This document shows, piece after piece, positions 11,260 to 23,181 of a stretch of DNA of 64,000 nt. Both the position numbers and the translations under genes were made by a program. The stretch is from Cornus controversa (Eukaryota; Streptophyta; Magnoliopsida; Cornales; Cornaceae). The stretch lies in contig CM048846.1 of assembly GCA_026545225.1 (NCBI GenBank), positions 17,844,501-17,908,500 of the forward strand, written 5' to 3'. Positions within the stretch are counted from its first letter, which is position 1; the number at the start of each line of letters is the position of its first letter. The notes under the pieces were generated by a model that did not search any database, had not been told where the DNA came from, and saw nothing but the letters and a program-made list of their open reading frames with translations.

Positions 11260-11477
11260 GGTATATAGGTTCTTGTTTTATCACTTTCAGTTTTTTATAT
11301 ATATATATATATTCTAGAGTGAGCGGTAAAAGAGAGAGATGCATTAATGAAGAGAGAGAAGATGATTTTAATAATAAATGAGAATGGAATGGTCATAAGT
11401 GAAATGGTTTTATTGGAATGAGCATTCCAAGAGAATGACTTGAAATGACCATTTCATTTCTAATGTACCACAACAAA
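10861..11477. mobile_element. Degenerate MITE-like insertion in the G2 upstream region
   Basis: The left end GGGCTAGTTTGGTACG...GAATGAAAT is loosely complementary to a stretch ending near 11477 (read on the minus strand: TTGTGGTACATTAGAAATG). The whole segment is absent between the equivalent flanks of G1 and G3. No transposase is present. The target duplication is unclear, so the class (PIF/Harbinger-like by its GTTTGGTAC end) is a guess. Confidence 0.4.
11188..11296. repeat. Near-perfect long hairpin with TA loop
   Basis: Two arms of about 45 bases pair almost perfectly around a (TA)n centre: left GTGATAAAACAAGAACCTAT, right its exact complement at 11262-11284. Outer bases extend the match to about 11188 and 11296 with one mismatch. 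Such a foldback may be a small inverted-repeat transposon or a palindromic rearrangement inside the larger MITE-like segment. Transcribed, it would form a stable hairpin. Confidence 0.85.
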
Positions 11478-11547
11478 CGAAAAAAAGAGAATCAAAGGTA
11501 GAATGATCATTCCATTTCACCTTCATTCCTTCTGTGTTAATTTATTA

Positions 11548-11606
11548 GCATAGCAATGTTAACCTGTCACAAATTAAAGGTTGAATCCTTATAAAATCCA
11601 GGTAAT
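11548..11606 (+). promoter_or_regulatory. Conserved promoter block of G2
   Basis: GTTAACCTGTCACA followed by GGTTGAATCC and TATAAAA at 11590-11596. It is the same block as in the other copies, 112 bases upstream of the G2 start codon. Confidence 0.7.
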
Positions 11607-11707
11607 CTTTGCTGCTACAGCATATCACCCTTGTTCTCTATCTCCTCCTCCTCTTCTTCTTCTTCTTCTTCTACTTCTTCTTCTTTTGCACATACACGAG
11701 ACACAGC

Positions 11708-12141
11708 ATGGCTATTGCTAAATCAATTACACCTTCATTGGCTCTCTTTTGCCTTGTGCTTGTCACCTTATTGGCTCTTCATGAATGTAAGTATTGTAAG
11801 TATATATATATACAAGCCTAATGCATTTTTTGTTGCCTTTCTTTAATTTGTTTATTGGATTTGGCTGTGATTAATTCTGACTCTTAATTTCTTACATTTT
11901 GCTTCTATTTCTTATGAAAATCTCTCCATCACATGATCGATCAAGCAGTGAAGCCAGAGCTGATCATGTGGGTATTTCCGAGCTCAAAAATGCTATGACA
12001 GAAGAAAAGATTACTTCTGAGAGATGCATGGAGTCTTCATCTTGTGGGCCCGGATTTAAAAGCTGTTGGTGGTGCCTGGCAACAACAGTTTCTATCCCAC
12101 CAAAAAATCTTGTAACCGCAACTGCTTATAGGTCGCCATGA
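11708..12141 (+). pseudogene. G2: ESF1-like secreted peptide gene, decayed
   Basis: Exon 1 (11708-11786) is intact and encodes the signal peptide ending LLALHE plus one base, followed by GTAAGT. The splice acceptor that the other copies use (ATCAG before GCAGTGAA) reads ATCAA here. The nearest AG lies one base further on, so splicing there would shift the frame. Exon 2 in the family frame (about 11945-12141) still spells SEARADHVGISELKNAM, a C-x5-C start and SCWWC, but the three or four cysteines after CWWC are all replaced before TGA at 12139-12141. A second donor (11796) keeps the same phase and does not restore the frame. The promoter block is present, so a transcript is still possible. 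Confidence 0.75.
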
Positions 12142-13590
12142 GACATTTGTTTTCTTTGCTTCGTCTCTTCCTTCTTTTGGGTTATGATACAAATGTGAAG
12201 TACTGGAAGCATTTATTTATGGGAAATACTAAACTTCATAATTTTATTTTACGAAATTTAACTCGAATTTATGTAACATATGATAATATCATCGGGACTC
12301 CGTGTATGGATGAAATTCCACTAATACTAACTTACCATTTAATTTTATCTCCTAAAATAATGGAATATATCACCTGCCACGTAGATTTGAGCTAAAATTT
12401 GTGATATTTATTTGAGACGTGTAGCATTACTCTTTATTTATATCATCATTCTGGAATATTAAAGAATAAAACAAAGCCCATTTTATCATGATGGAACATA
12501 CATATATTATTATAATTTTGCATTTAAATTGTCTATATATTGTAGCTTCAAAATTTAACATGCTACCCATTAAATTGGAAAAAAAATATGCTAGTTTTTC
12601 AGCTAGTTCTGCTTGTTCATTTTTGTAAGTGTAATTCACTCTCAGACCGAAGAGATTTGCCTAAATCATTTTCAAATTAAAATTTTAAAAAATTACTCAA
12701 ACACACCTGTGAGAGACGAACAAACCGAGTCTCAAACTCGACTCGACTCGATTCATTTCCATCCTAGTCTGAATTATAAATATGTAATAGCATGTATTAT
12801 GTATATTAAATATATATCTAATTTTTAATTTCCTACTTTATACATAAACTTTGTTTTTAATCTGTAAAAATATATAAATGTCAAATGATATAATAATAGA
12901 ATAAATTTTATTACATAAAGCAAATTTTGGGGTTATCAAATTTTGTAAACTAAATTTTTATTTAATATGTTTATTAAATAAATATAGATCATATATAATA
13001 TGTACAAATTTACAAAATTTACAATAAAGTTCAATTGTAAATTAATAAGGGTTGTTTTGTGCATTTAATTTTGTCTAAAATGGTCATTTCAATTCATAAT
13101 TAGAGTTATTTTTATCCTTTTAGTTCTAACATGGGTAATTTGGATGTTTAACATTTATTGATTTCAGATTAATGACAGGGATCTAAAAGTTATTTTATCA
13201 AATCTCATGAGAGGTTGATCACATTGTTTTGAAAACTTTCATACGAGAATAATTAGAATTTCATAGAATTCCTCTTTTCTCTCTTTTCTCATCTCATATG
13301 AAACCCAATTGAAGGCCTGTTTCTAAGGATGTTAGGATTTCGAATTTATCATTTAATATTGAGAATTCGGGAGAGAGAGAGAGTGTGTGTGTATGGGAAT
13401 TAGGGGTTTGAGATATTTGTACATATTCTTCCTTCTTCGCATAGTGAAACTAATCTTTGGTCATATTCACCATTTACATAGGTTATAAGCCGAACCAAAT
13501 TAATTCTCTCTGTTATATATGGTGCGGGATTTTCTGTTTATGTTATATTCTTGACTATTTTTTTTGTTCTTTGCAGTGGTTTGTGGTAGC
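12142..13590. other. 3' flank of G2 and AT-rich spacer, no gene
   Basis: 12142-12620 contains the gene-family 3' flank ('ggaatattaaagaata' near 12452, as near 6848 and 20710). 12640-13140 is very AT-rich with no recognisable element. 13200-13590 is the recurrent block beginning near 'ttagaatttcatagaattcctc', matching 21520-21850. No coding signal. Confidence 0.55.
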
Positions 13591-14782
13591 AAGAACCAAA
13601 AGGTGTGTTAACACCTATCCCACCTTTTCAATATCTCTCAAATTATTGTATTTAATAGGTTTGCCTTTAATGTAAAACAATTGTTTGTTACTGCCCAAAA
13701 TAAATAGAATTTTTTTTATTATATAATTTGGAATAACATCTAAACACTTAAGCTCATAATAAATTTGTGACAGTCCACCACGTACCCATATGTCCATTTC
13801 CAAATTTTAAAAATCTATCAGGACACTCTCATTGAACTTGCATCATCAATAATTGGATGACTACAAGGGTATAAACTCAATCTAATAGTTAATGATATAA
13901 TTACTCAATATTTGATTATGAACTAAGTCTTTTTTCTTTTTTTCCAGTAAGTGTTGTATATATATAAATATACGAAAATAGATTTACAAAATCATGGGCC
14001 AAAGACCCCAAAAACCTATCAGCGAAACCCAAATAGCCCTACAAAAAGAAAGCCCAGTCCTATAAGGCTAGCCCATGATGTACAAGCAATAACTTTTCCA
14101 TCCAGCTAACTAGGCCCAAGCAGGTCCATAACACCAAAAGGAAGGAGCCAGTAACGCGTGGTATATCTATCGTTTCCATCGAGGGTTCTAGTCTTCCAGA
14201 GTTGGTTCCCATTCTCAACCTAGGTCAATAATTGTTGGGGGTTTGCTGCAATCGATGGGGAGAAACCAGTCACGGGTGATTCTTCTTGCTGATGGAAAAT
14301 CTTTTAGCAGAATTGAAAGAAGCCCGTATCCAACACCGCTCGGTATGTTGAGATTCTATTCTAGAAGAATCGAACGACTCCCCATCTCAGGTCAGGATCT
14401 CAGGTCAGGTAAGTCACAAAGTATGACCACGATATGAACTAACCGATTTATCCGAGTGACAGATTATGTGGCAGTATTTCAGTTGTTAGAAATATAAAAA
14501 TTTGAGGACAAAAGTACCCTCAAAACCTTTTTTTTTTTACAATTTCAATTGCTTCTTCTCTAATTTTTTCATCTCGATGTTTTAAAAATCTATTAGGAGG
14601 GTACTCTCCTAAGCTTGCCTAAACAATGATTGGATTGAGAGACTATGATGGCTATAAACTCAATCCAATAGTTAATAACATCGCATTCACGTGATAGAAT
14701 TACTTCTTGGTATTTGATTGCAAACCAAATCTAAATAAAGTTAAAAGAAATGATTTTCTCTTCAAAATTGGTGTGTCCTACC
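13591..14782. repeat. Spacer duplicon copy 1 (matches 21851-23172)
   Basis: Collinear with 21851-23172. Both contain GTGTGTTAACAC, the TTTGTGACAGtCCACCACGT block, and a stretch around 13990-14260 with CAAAGACCCC(A)AAA, TATAAGGCTAGCCCA and TCCAGCTAACTAGGCCCAA. They then share a GGGGAGAAACCAGTCAC motif and the CACGTGATAGAATTAC block. The 13990-14420 part may be an older insertion that was duplicated along with its spacer. No intact gene. Confidence 0.65.
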
Positions 14783-15226
14783 TAGGAATGGCAACGTGGC
14801 GTGTTTGGATGTGGGGACTCCAATTCCATCCCAGTCCCCTGTTTAGCAAAACTCTCCTATCTCTACTTCAAACCGTTTATTAAATGGGATGGATTTTCTT
14901 TTAGGAGAGTGTACTCTTTTTTACTCATTACACTCTTTTATGATAAGATATTTTGCAATTTACATGTACACCAATAATATTTGAAGATGTAAAGGTTATA
15001 TATATAACTATATAACATTAATTTTGTATGTGTATAATAAATATAAGAGTAACATGGTTCATATAAATTATAAACAGGGTGTAGCGGGGATGGGATGTCT
15101 ATCCCCACTCCCGCCCCACAACCATGCAACTTTTTCCCTCTCACCCCTATAATCACACCAAAACCATTTAGAATCCCTTAAAACCGGTTTAAACTGAGCG
15201 GGGTGCGAGGCAAATTGTCATCCTTA
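14783..15226. mobile_element. hAT-like MITE
   Basis: The left end TAGGAATGGCAACG and the right end (minus strand TAAGGATGACAATTTGCC) are short inverted repeats of the 'TAGGGATGGCAA' type common in plant hAT MITEs, with GGGGATGGGATG and CCGCCCC tracts inside. The flanks ('ttggtgtgtcc' to 'caataagagatgg') are contiguous in the paralogous spacers near 9668 and 23150, which marks the insertion. The 8-base duplication is eroded and I could not confirm it. Confidence 0.6.
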
Positions 15227-15380
15227 CTCCCAATAAGAGATGGAGGAACAGTGGTGGTGTGGGACTCACATACCATCTATTACTTGCTCCAACACCCTAG
15301 ATTAAAATATTATATCACGAGTAATTATTACAACGTCTTGACCAATCACAAAAAGATACAATAATATGTGACATATATTT

Positions 15381-16650
15381 TTGTAATTCGAAATCTTCTG
15401 TGTCAAAACTAAACATAATCGAGTTGCTATATTTTATTTATATTCTTGTAATTGAAGTCTCAGAGTGAGCATGAAGTTCTACACTAACTATGTAAATGAT
15501 TTTCAATGTATGAAGCTTGAATCTTCGGAATAAGACATTAATGATCTGAACAAAGAGTTGATCGATTGAAGTTTTTGGATGTTTTCAATTACATGAGGAC
15601 ATCGTTGATCAAGTATGGGAATCACGTAGTCCAGGTAAAGTGGTGAAAACACATATATTTCAAACCAGGTGGTTCCGGCCTTGCAAAATAGGGATTTTGA
15701 GCTATTTTTCAAAACTTACAAGGTTAGACCAGTCCAAGGTTTAGATGGACCGGTCCATGAGCTCTCGGTATCTCAAACCAAGACCTCAGCAAGGCTTTAC
15801 CAATCCAAGTGAAGACTGGATCGGTCCAAGCCTTTTGGTCTAGCCTTTTTGTCTTCCTTAATCCGGTTTTGACTCTGAAATTTTTTTAAACTTTGGGACT
15901 TGTCTCTTATTGATTTTTAACTTATTTTTCAAGAAAAATTGAAAATTTTAACATCTATAAAAACCTCAGATGATTTCTCTCTCGGTGTGCTTTCACAAAA
16001 TTTTCAATTCGCATCAAAAATATTATTTTTAAAAAGAGAAAACGTTGAGATATTTTTTAACAGAGAACTTTATTTTTCTATTTATATTTTTGAGAGCACA
16101 CACATATTCACTGATTGATTTAGGTTGGCTATCTTTGCTTGATCAATTTTTTAAAGACTACTTCAAAGATTTCTTATTGATGAAGTTATTGGATTGGTTT
16201 CTTCTACAACTGTTCATTGGTGAGGAAGGAGAAGAAGATCACACTATAAAAGGGACATAATACTTGCTAAATTTTTGTGTTCTTTCAGTTAGCCTTTTGT
16301 AAGGATTGTGACATTCGCTAGGAGTCTACAACAATTAGATAAGGGAGTCACAATAGTAAGCTTGAAGCATTCCACATCAAATTATTGTCAGAGTGCAATG
16401 GGTGTGAGCCTGGGACAGAGTCTGTTGTACTTTACTTTGACGACAGTGGATTTGGTTCTCCGGGGTTACAAAACCTCACTAGTATTTTTTTTTCGATATG
16501 AGTTTTTCATGTATATCTGGTGTATTCATTTACTTTATTTTATTTATTTGCTTTGTGGGATTACGTAAATTTTAATTGGAGTTAAAATTGGAAGATTTGA
16601 AAAATTAAGCAAAAAACGAGTAAACCTAATTACCCCCTCTATTTTTGTAA
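15381..16650 (+). repeat. LTR-like repeat unit B
   Basis: Same 1.25-kb repeat as unit A, directly followed head-to-tail by unit C. It carries GTCAAAACTAAACATAATCG at the left, the paired 'accagtccaagg'/'accggtccatg' motifs near 15725-15760, the AGGAGAAGAAGATCACACTA motif near 16227, and a C-rich end near 16630. No gag or pol is found between B and C. Tandem LTRs of this kind can arise by unequal recombination between elements. Confidence 0.45.
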
Positions 16651-17925
16651 TTGGCAATATTTAGTGTCAAAACTAAACATGATCGAATTGTTATATTTTA
16701 TTTATATTCTTATAATTGATCATATAATTGAAGTCTCAGAGTGAGCATGAAGTTCTACACCAACAATGTAAATGTTTTTCAAGTTTGAATCTTCAGAAGA
16801 AGACATCAATAATCTGAATAAAAAGTTGATCAATTGAAGTTTTCAGATAGTTCCGATTGCTTGAGAACATCATTGATCAAATATGAGAGTCACATAGTCT
16901 TGGTAAAGTGGTGAGAACATATATATTTCAAACTAGGTGGTTCTAACCTTACAAAATAGAGGTTTTGAGTTATTTTTCAAAAATTACAAAGTTGGACCAT
17001 TCCAAGGTCTAGTCCATGAGGTCTTGGTATCTCAAACCAAGACCTCTGCAAGGCTATACTGCTCCAAGTGAAGGTTGGACTAGTCCAAGCCTTCTAGTCT
17101 AGCGTTTTTGCCTTCCCTAAATCTATTTTGACCCGAATTTAATTCTGAAATTTTCTTAAACTTTGGAACTTGTTTCCTATTGATTTTTAATTTGTTTTTC
17201 AAGAAAAATTAGAGTTTTTAATATCTATAAAAACTTTATATGATTTCTCTCTTTGTGTTCTTCCACGAAACTTTCAATATGCATCAAAAATATTATTTTT
17301 AGAAAGAGAAAGCATTAAGATATTTTTCAATAGAGAACTTTTTTTTCTGTTTTTATTTTTGAGAGTACACACATATTCACTGAGTGATTTAGGTTGGCTC
17401 TCTTTACTTGATTAATCGTTTGAAGATTGCTTCAAAGATTTCTTATTGATCAAGCTACTGGATTGGTTTCTTCTACAACTATTCGTTGGTGAGGAAGGAG
17501 AAGAAGATCGCACTACGAAAAAACAAAATACTTGCTAAGTGTTCGTGTTCTTCCAGTTACCATTCTGTAAGAATTGTGACGTTAGCCAGGAATCTACAAC
17601 AATTGGACAAGGGAGTCGCAATTGTAAGCCTGAGACGTTCCACATCAAGTTCTTGTCAGAGTGGAGTAGGTGTGAGTCTGGGACAAAGTCTATTGTACTT
17701 AGATTTGATGATAGTGGATTGGGTTCTTCGGGGCTACAAAGCCTCACTCGTGATTTTTTTTCGATTTGGGTTTTTCATGTATATCTGATGCATTCATTTA
17801 CTTTATTACACTTTATTTTATTTACTTACTTTGTGTGATTGCTTAGATTTTAATTGGACTTAAAATTTGATAATATAAAAGGTTAAGCAAAAAAGCGAAC
17901 AAATCTAATCACCTCCCTCTAGGTT
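16651..17925 (+). repeat. LTR-like repeat unit C
   Basis: Second tandem unit. It aligns with unit A more closely than with B (for example AGGAGAAGAAGATCGCACTA at 17498 and 1105). This fits A and C being the two products of the large segmental duplication. Confidence 0.45.
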
Positions 17926-20091
17926 TTAAATCTAATTTTCGCAACTACTTCCGCACCGTGCAACTCACATAATAAATGTGTCAGCTTTATTAAAAATTGC
18001 TTCATGCAAATTGCTCTTTATTGTATATGATGATGTCAGAATTTTTTAAAAATTCAAAAATACTCTTTTTGTCTTTTCACGTTTTGCATTTTCTTAAAAT
18101 AAAAAAAAAATTTATAAAGTAAGAATACTTTAGTCTGTTCATTGTAATTTTCTTCCAAACTGAAAATTTGTTTTTATTTACATAGATTGAAAAATGTAAG
18201 AGGTTTTGCAGACAAGATGAGTCTTTGCACATTTTCTACACACTGAAGGGTGTTTTTTTGCAATTTACCTTGAATAAAACAACTAGGAAAGCCTCAGCTA
18301 AACCACACCAGTTGCAATCTTGTCATAGCCTCTCCTCCAGCAAATGGTGCACAAACACCATAAATCTGCTTTCGTTGTATCCTAAGTTCCTTTTATTCCA
18401 CTGCTATACAAATATGCATGAGATTAAGTGGAAACATTCATATGCACCATGTCATTTATATATATATATATATAAAAGAAATTAATCCTCCTGAAGAGTA
18501 CTTTAACTTGTCTAAATGAGATATCTATCCCTTTTTAAGAATCCACTATACAATAACAAATCAACACTTGGCCCAGAATAAAATTTGTCACAGGTCCACC
18601 ACATCCTACTTGTGTATCTCTAAATTTTGAAATGGCATCCTCAATACTCCTCTATATTTGATTGTGAGCCAAATCTTCGTAAAGTTAAGATAAATGATTT
18701 TCTCTCCCAAATTCGGAGATTGTATCATCACCTCTAAAGTTAATATTTTCCTTTTCTTCTTCGGTTAAGATATATATACAGCTTTATTAAGGTATTCTTA
18801 TTACTATTTGATTATGAAAATCCAAGCATTTAACTTCTTTCCATACCTAGAAGATTGATTAATCCTTATAAAAATTCTTTAATTGTGATGAAACAATATT
18901 TTCATGAAAAAATTTATTTTAGTGACATCTCTTTATTCATCACAATTGAAGTATTCATTTGTAACAATTTTGGAGTGTCATAAATACTTTTTATTTGTGA
19001 CAGTTAATTCTCGTTACTTATAATGTACTACTAATTATGACATTATTTTACCATCACAAATACTTTTTATCTGTGACGCCAAATTTTCGTTACCTATAAT
19101 AAATTATTTGTGACATTATTTTACATCACAAATTCCATCTTTGTCTTTTTCCTCCCCTATCCAATTTTGATCTCTACCAATACTATTTGTAATTTTATTT
19201 TTTTGGTTCTAAACAGTACTCTATCATCACAAATTCATAAATATTTTTTTCTAACTAAAGACTAATAATCAGTTGCATTGTTGGGTCTCTACTAATGCTA
19301 TTCCCAATATTATATACATATTAAATACGATAAGTATCTTAGACAAAAATACCATTTTCACATATTTCATCATCTTTTCTCTACGTGTGTGTATATATAT
19401 ATATATATATTTCTTTGTTTCCTTCCACTAATATTAGATATGGCTAATATTTTAAAAACAAGTTGTATTCCAATTTTTTGGTAACTATTTGAATATATTC
19501 TGAAACTTTGTTGAAGAAGATTAGGGTTGTTCTGATAATGGATTTAGATGGAGAGAGAAAAAGATGATTAATGGTGGAGAGAGTGGGAGTACTTATTGGT
19601 TGAAAAAAGAGAGAACAAATTCTGAAAATTTAAAAGTATTTTAGTCAAAAAAAAAAAAAAATTATACTTTTAATGTCCTCCAATAACTAAACCACATTAA
19701 TGATGGATTGAAAGTCGTGTTAAATTAGTCATAACATTACTCATAAAGTTAATATTTTTCTTTTCTTCTTATTGGTCGGTGCACCACAAACACAATTTTG
19801 TATCTCCAGATAGGAAAAGTTTTATGGTAATCTCACTTGACTAACCTTCCCATTCGAGATTGTGAAACTGATTTTCATCCAATGGTTGACAATGTGAGTT
19901 GAAGATGAAAGTGCCTTTACAACGAGTTAAGTTGCCTCATATATTAATGAAGCTTCTTGTCCCATGTATATTAATAGGAAGGGCCACTTCCATTCACCAA
20001 ACTAGGTTTTTGTATCCTCATTAATTTTTGAGTTTAAAAATCCAGGTTGTATTACGAGTTAATATATATGCCAATTAACTCGTAATTAATT
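17926..20091. other. Duplicated spacer upstream of G3, no gene
   Basis: Counterpart of 1531-4017. It has an extra segment at about 19311-19690 that the first copy lacks (an insertion here or a deletion there), and it lacks the hAT MITE of the first copy: the single CATTAATG is at 19695-19702. No coding region. Confidence 0.7.
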
Positions 20092-20150
20092 GGCATTGCA
20101 ATGTTAACCTGTCACAGGAGGTTGAATATCCTTATAAAATCCAGGTAAAC
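20092..20150 (+). promoter_or_regulatory. Conserved promoter block of G3
   Basis: GTTAACCTGTCACAGG, GGTTGAATATCC and TATAAAA at 20133-20139, 78 bases upstream of the G3 start codon. Together with intact coding sequence this makes G3 a good candidate for an active gene. Confidence 0.75.
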
Positions 20151-20216
20151 CTTGCTGCTATATCACCCTTGTTCTGTATCTCTTCTTCTTCTTTTAATTT
20201 GCACATACACAAGTAC

Positions 20217-20601
20217 ATGGCTATTGCTAAATCAATCACACCTTCGTTGGCTCTCTTTTGCCTTGTGCTTGTCACCTTCTTGGCTCTTCATGATCAATGT
20301 AAGTGTATATATATATATATGCCTAATGCATTTTTTGTTGCCTTTCTTTTGTTTACTGGATTTGGCTGTGATTCTGATTTTTAATTTTCGATTCTGATCA
20401 GGCAGTGAAGCCAGAGCTGATGATGTGGGCATTTCCGATGTAAAAAATGCTATGACAGAAGAAATCAAAACTTCTGAGAAATGCATATATATAACGTCAT
20501 CTTGTGGTTCCGGATTTCCAAGTTGTTGGTTGTGCAGTTGCAACAAGGATGACTATCCCACCAAACTATCTTGTCTTCGCAACTGCCATTGTGAGCCATG
20601 A
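20217..20601 (+). CDS. G3: secreted cysteine-rich peptide, ESF1-like, intact (eight-cysteine type)
   Basis: The gene model joins 20217-20298 and 20402-20601, giving 93 residues. Exon 1 gives an N-terminal Met, a Lys at position 5 and a hydrophobic core (LALFCLVLVTFLALH), and ends in phase 1 at GTAAGT. The acceptor is GATCAG. The split codon makes Cys28. Residues 28-33 (CSEARA) fit a signal-peptidase site, so the product should be secreted. The mature part has an acidic or polar linker (about 34-54). The domain has cysteines spaced C-x6-C-x6-C-x2-C-x-C-x9-C-x3-C-x-C, with the core SCWLCSC and the stop directly after CHCEP. There is no proline tail, unlike G4, G6 and G7. The CWxC core followed by C-x3-C suggests the ESF1-like family of plant signalling peptides. 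An unrelated cysteine-rich antimicrobial-type peptide cannot be excluded. Supported by TATA box, canonical splice sites and open frame. Confidence 0.75.
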
Positions 20602-21630
20602 GTCGACATTTGATTTCTTTGCTTCGATCGTCTCTTCTTTCTTTTGCGTTGCCGCGATAGAAATGTGATCGAAGAACTGGAAGCATTTATTTATATATAT
20701 ATATCAGCCTGGAATATTAAAGAATATATAAAATAAAATTCATTTTGTCATGAAGATACATTATTATAATTCTGCATTTTAATTTTCCATATATTGCTGA
20801 TTAAAAATTTAACTTGCTACCCATTAAATTGAAAAACAATGCTAGTTTTTCAGCTACTTCTGCTAGTTGATTTTTGCAAGTGTAAATCACTGTCTTGTCC
20901 AATTAAGAGACACCTCAGTCAAAATTAGTGATTTCTCAATGAATTGAATTTTGTTTTAAACTAAGATATTGATCATCTCAGTTATGATACAAAGCAAAGG
21001 AAATTGAAATTACGATTTTATCCTCATCCCAACATGCACACATTCTCCCTCCCTTCCATTCTCTCACTACCGCAGTCACCTTAAATCCTTCCAATATGTC
21101 CACTGCACCACCACAACAACTGTATGCATATATGTATATATATATATATATATATATACCTTCAGGGAATAGGGGATAACCAACTAAAATCCATCAGTTT
21201 CGGGGAAACATCAGCCCCTTGTGACAAATAAGTGGTGAGATAACCAACTAAAACAAGAATATAAACCTATTCGATCAATATATGCGCCTAGAAGAGCAAG
21301 TGATTCGTGGGTCAGAACTATGCCAGAAGACAGGGGAAACAGAAAGAGTGTGTGCACGCAAGGGATGGCTTGAACAAATAATAGTTCATGGAATAGAACA
21401 CTCATTTACCCGAATGCTAGATCCAGTGTCCACATATAAAGAAGTGCAGGTCCAAATGCAACAAGTCTAGTTACATACTTGCAAATTCTTTAGTTTGAAG
21501 GTTCTAATTTTGCTAGTCACTAATTAGGATTTCATAGAACTCCTCTTTTCTTTGATCATTTGCAGTTACCAATGGAAGAATTAAAATGAAGTGGACAAAG
21601 GTTGTTAGGGTTTCCCATTGTTCATGCAAT

Positions 21631-21675
<45 letters not shown>

Positions 21676-21850
21676 GTGAATTAGGGTTTGAGAGACTTAT
21701 ACATATATCCTTTCTTCTTCCCATGGCTAAATTAATTGTTGCCATCTTCACCGTAGACGTAGATTACAAACTGAACTACACTAATTCTCTTTGGTATATA
21801 TGGTGCCTAATTTTCCGTTAATGTTATTCTCGACTTTTTTTTGTGTTTGG
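20602..21850. other. 3' flank of G3, no gene
   Basis: 20602-20880 is shared with other gene 3' flanks ('ggaatattaaagaata', 'cattttgtcatgaagataca'). About 21320-21410 carries the conserved 3' block (GCCAGAAGA, AAGGGATGGCTTGA, TTCATGGAATA). 21636-21672 is a (GA)n microsatellite and 21133-21159 a (TA)n tract. No gene recognised. Confidence 0.55.
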
Positions 21851-23172
21851 GGTAGGAAGAACCAAAAGGTGTGTTAACACTTATCCCGTCTTTTAAATAT
21901 TTTCAAATTATTGTATTTAATAGTTTTCTTTTAATGTAAAACAATTCTTTGTTAATTACTTACCAAAATAAATAGAATTTCTTTTATTATTTAATTTGGA
22001 ATAACAAGTCAGCACTTGAGCCCATAATGAAATTTGTGACAGGACTCACCACGTGCCCAGTTGTCTATCTCCAAATTTTAAAAATCTATTAGAAGGGCAC
22101 TTTCATTAGCTTGCATCATAAATGATTGGATGGCTATGAGGATATAAACTCAATCCAATGGTTAAGAACATAGCATCCATGTGATAGAATTACCCAATAT
22201 TTGATTATGAACCAAATTTTTTTTTTTGGTTAGTGTTGTAGTGGTTTCTCAGCTTCCTCGGTTCCATGTGCCTCCAACGTTGTTGTCGTGGAGGTTCATG
22301 GACGTGCGCTTGCGCTCTCATATGCGAAACACATTGCGTGCATGGGAAGTCTTTTCTATATATACACAAAAAGAGATTTACAAAATCATGGCCCAAAGAC
22401 CCCCAAAAGCCCTTCAGTGAAACCCAAATAGCCGTACAAAAAATCCCAGCCCTATAAGGCTAGCCCAAGATGTACAAACAAACTTCCATCCAGCTAACTA
22501 GGCCCAAACAGGTCTATTACTACAAAAGGAAGAAGCCAGTGATGACTAATGAGTGGTATATTTATCATTTCCATCGAGGGGGTCTTCTACTATTCCAGAG
22601 CTCTGAACAGAGGAGAGCAGAGCATACTTCCCATTCTCAACTTCGGTCAATAATTGTTGGGAGTTTGCTGCAGTTGGTGGGGAGAAACCAGTCACAAGTG
22701 ACTCTTCTTGCTGATCGAGAAATTTTTACCCGAATTGAATGAAGTCTGCATCGAACACCACCGTTGGGTATGTTGAGCTTCTTAATCTCATCAAATGATT
22801 AGAAATTGAAGTTATTTTTTGCACCAAAGCATTATAATTTGAAGATAATTTTGTAATTATATACTAGATGTGATTTTGTTAAACGAATCATTAGTCTGGA
22901 GTGTTAGGATAATTTTGCAAAAACTTTATTTTGAGAATAAGTAGGCTAAATCTTTGAGGACGTCAGTGTAACTTACCCTTTAAAAATCTATCATTGCTGC
23001 TCTTGTGTCATCAACAATTGAATTGACTACGAGGGGTTATACTCAATCCAATAGTTAAGAGAATGACATTCACGTGATGATTACTCCTCAATATTTGATT
23101 GTGATACAAATTCTTATAAAGTTAGCAGATTATTTTTCCTTCAAGATAGAAGCATCCCAACAAGAGATGGAG
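21851..23172. repeat. Spacer duplicon copy 2 (matches 13591-14782)
   Basis: Collinear with 13591-14782 through the CCAAAGACCCCCAAAAG, TATAAGGCTAGCCCA and GGGGAGAAACCAGTCAC landmarks. It differs by small indels and by about 240 bases near 22760-22990 that do not align well. No intact gene. Confidence 0.65.
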
Positions 23173-23181
23173 GGACTGTGG

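Noticed and set aside
11787-11800. Second GTAAGT donor in G2 (at 11796) as a possible rescue of splicing
   Set aside because: It keeps the same phase as the first donor and does not compensate for the mutated acceptor.
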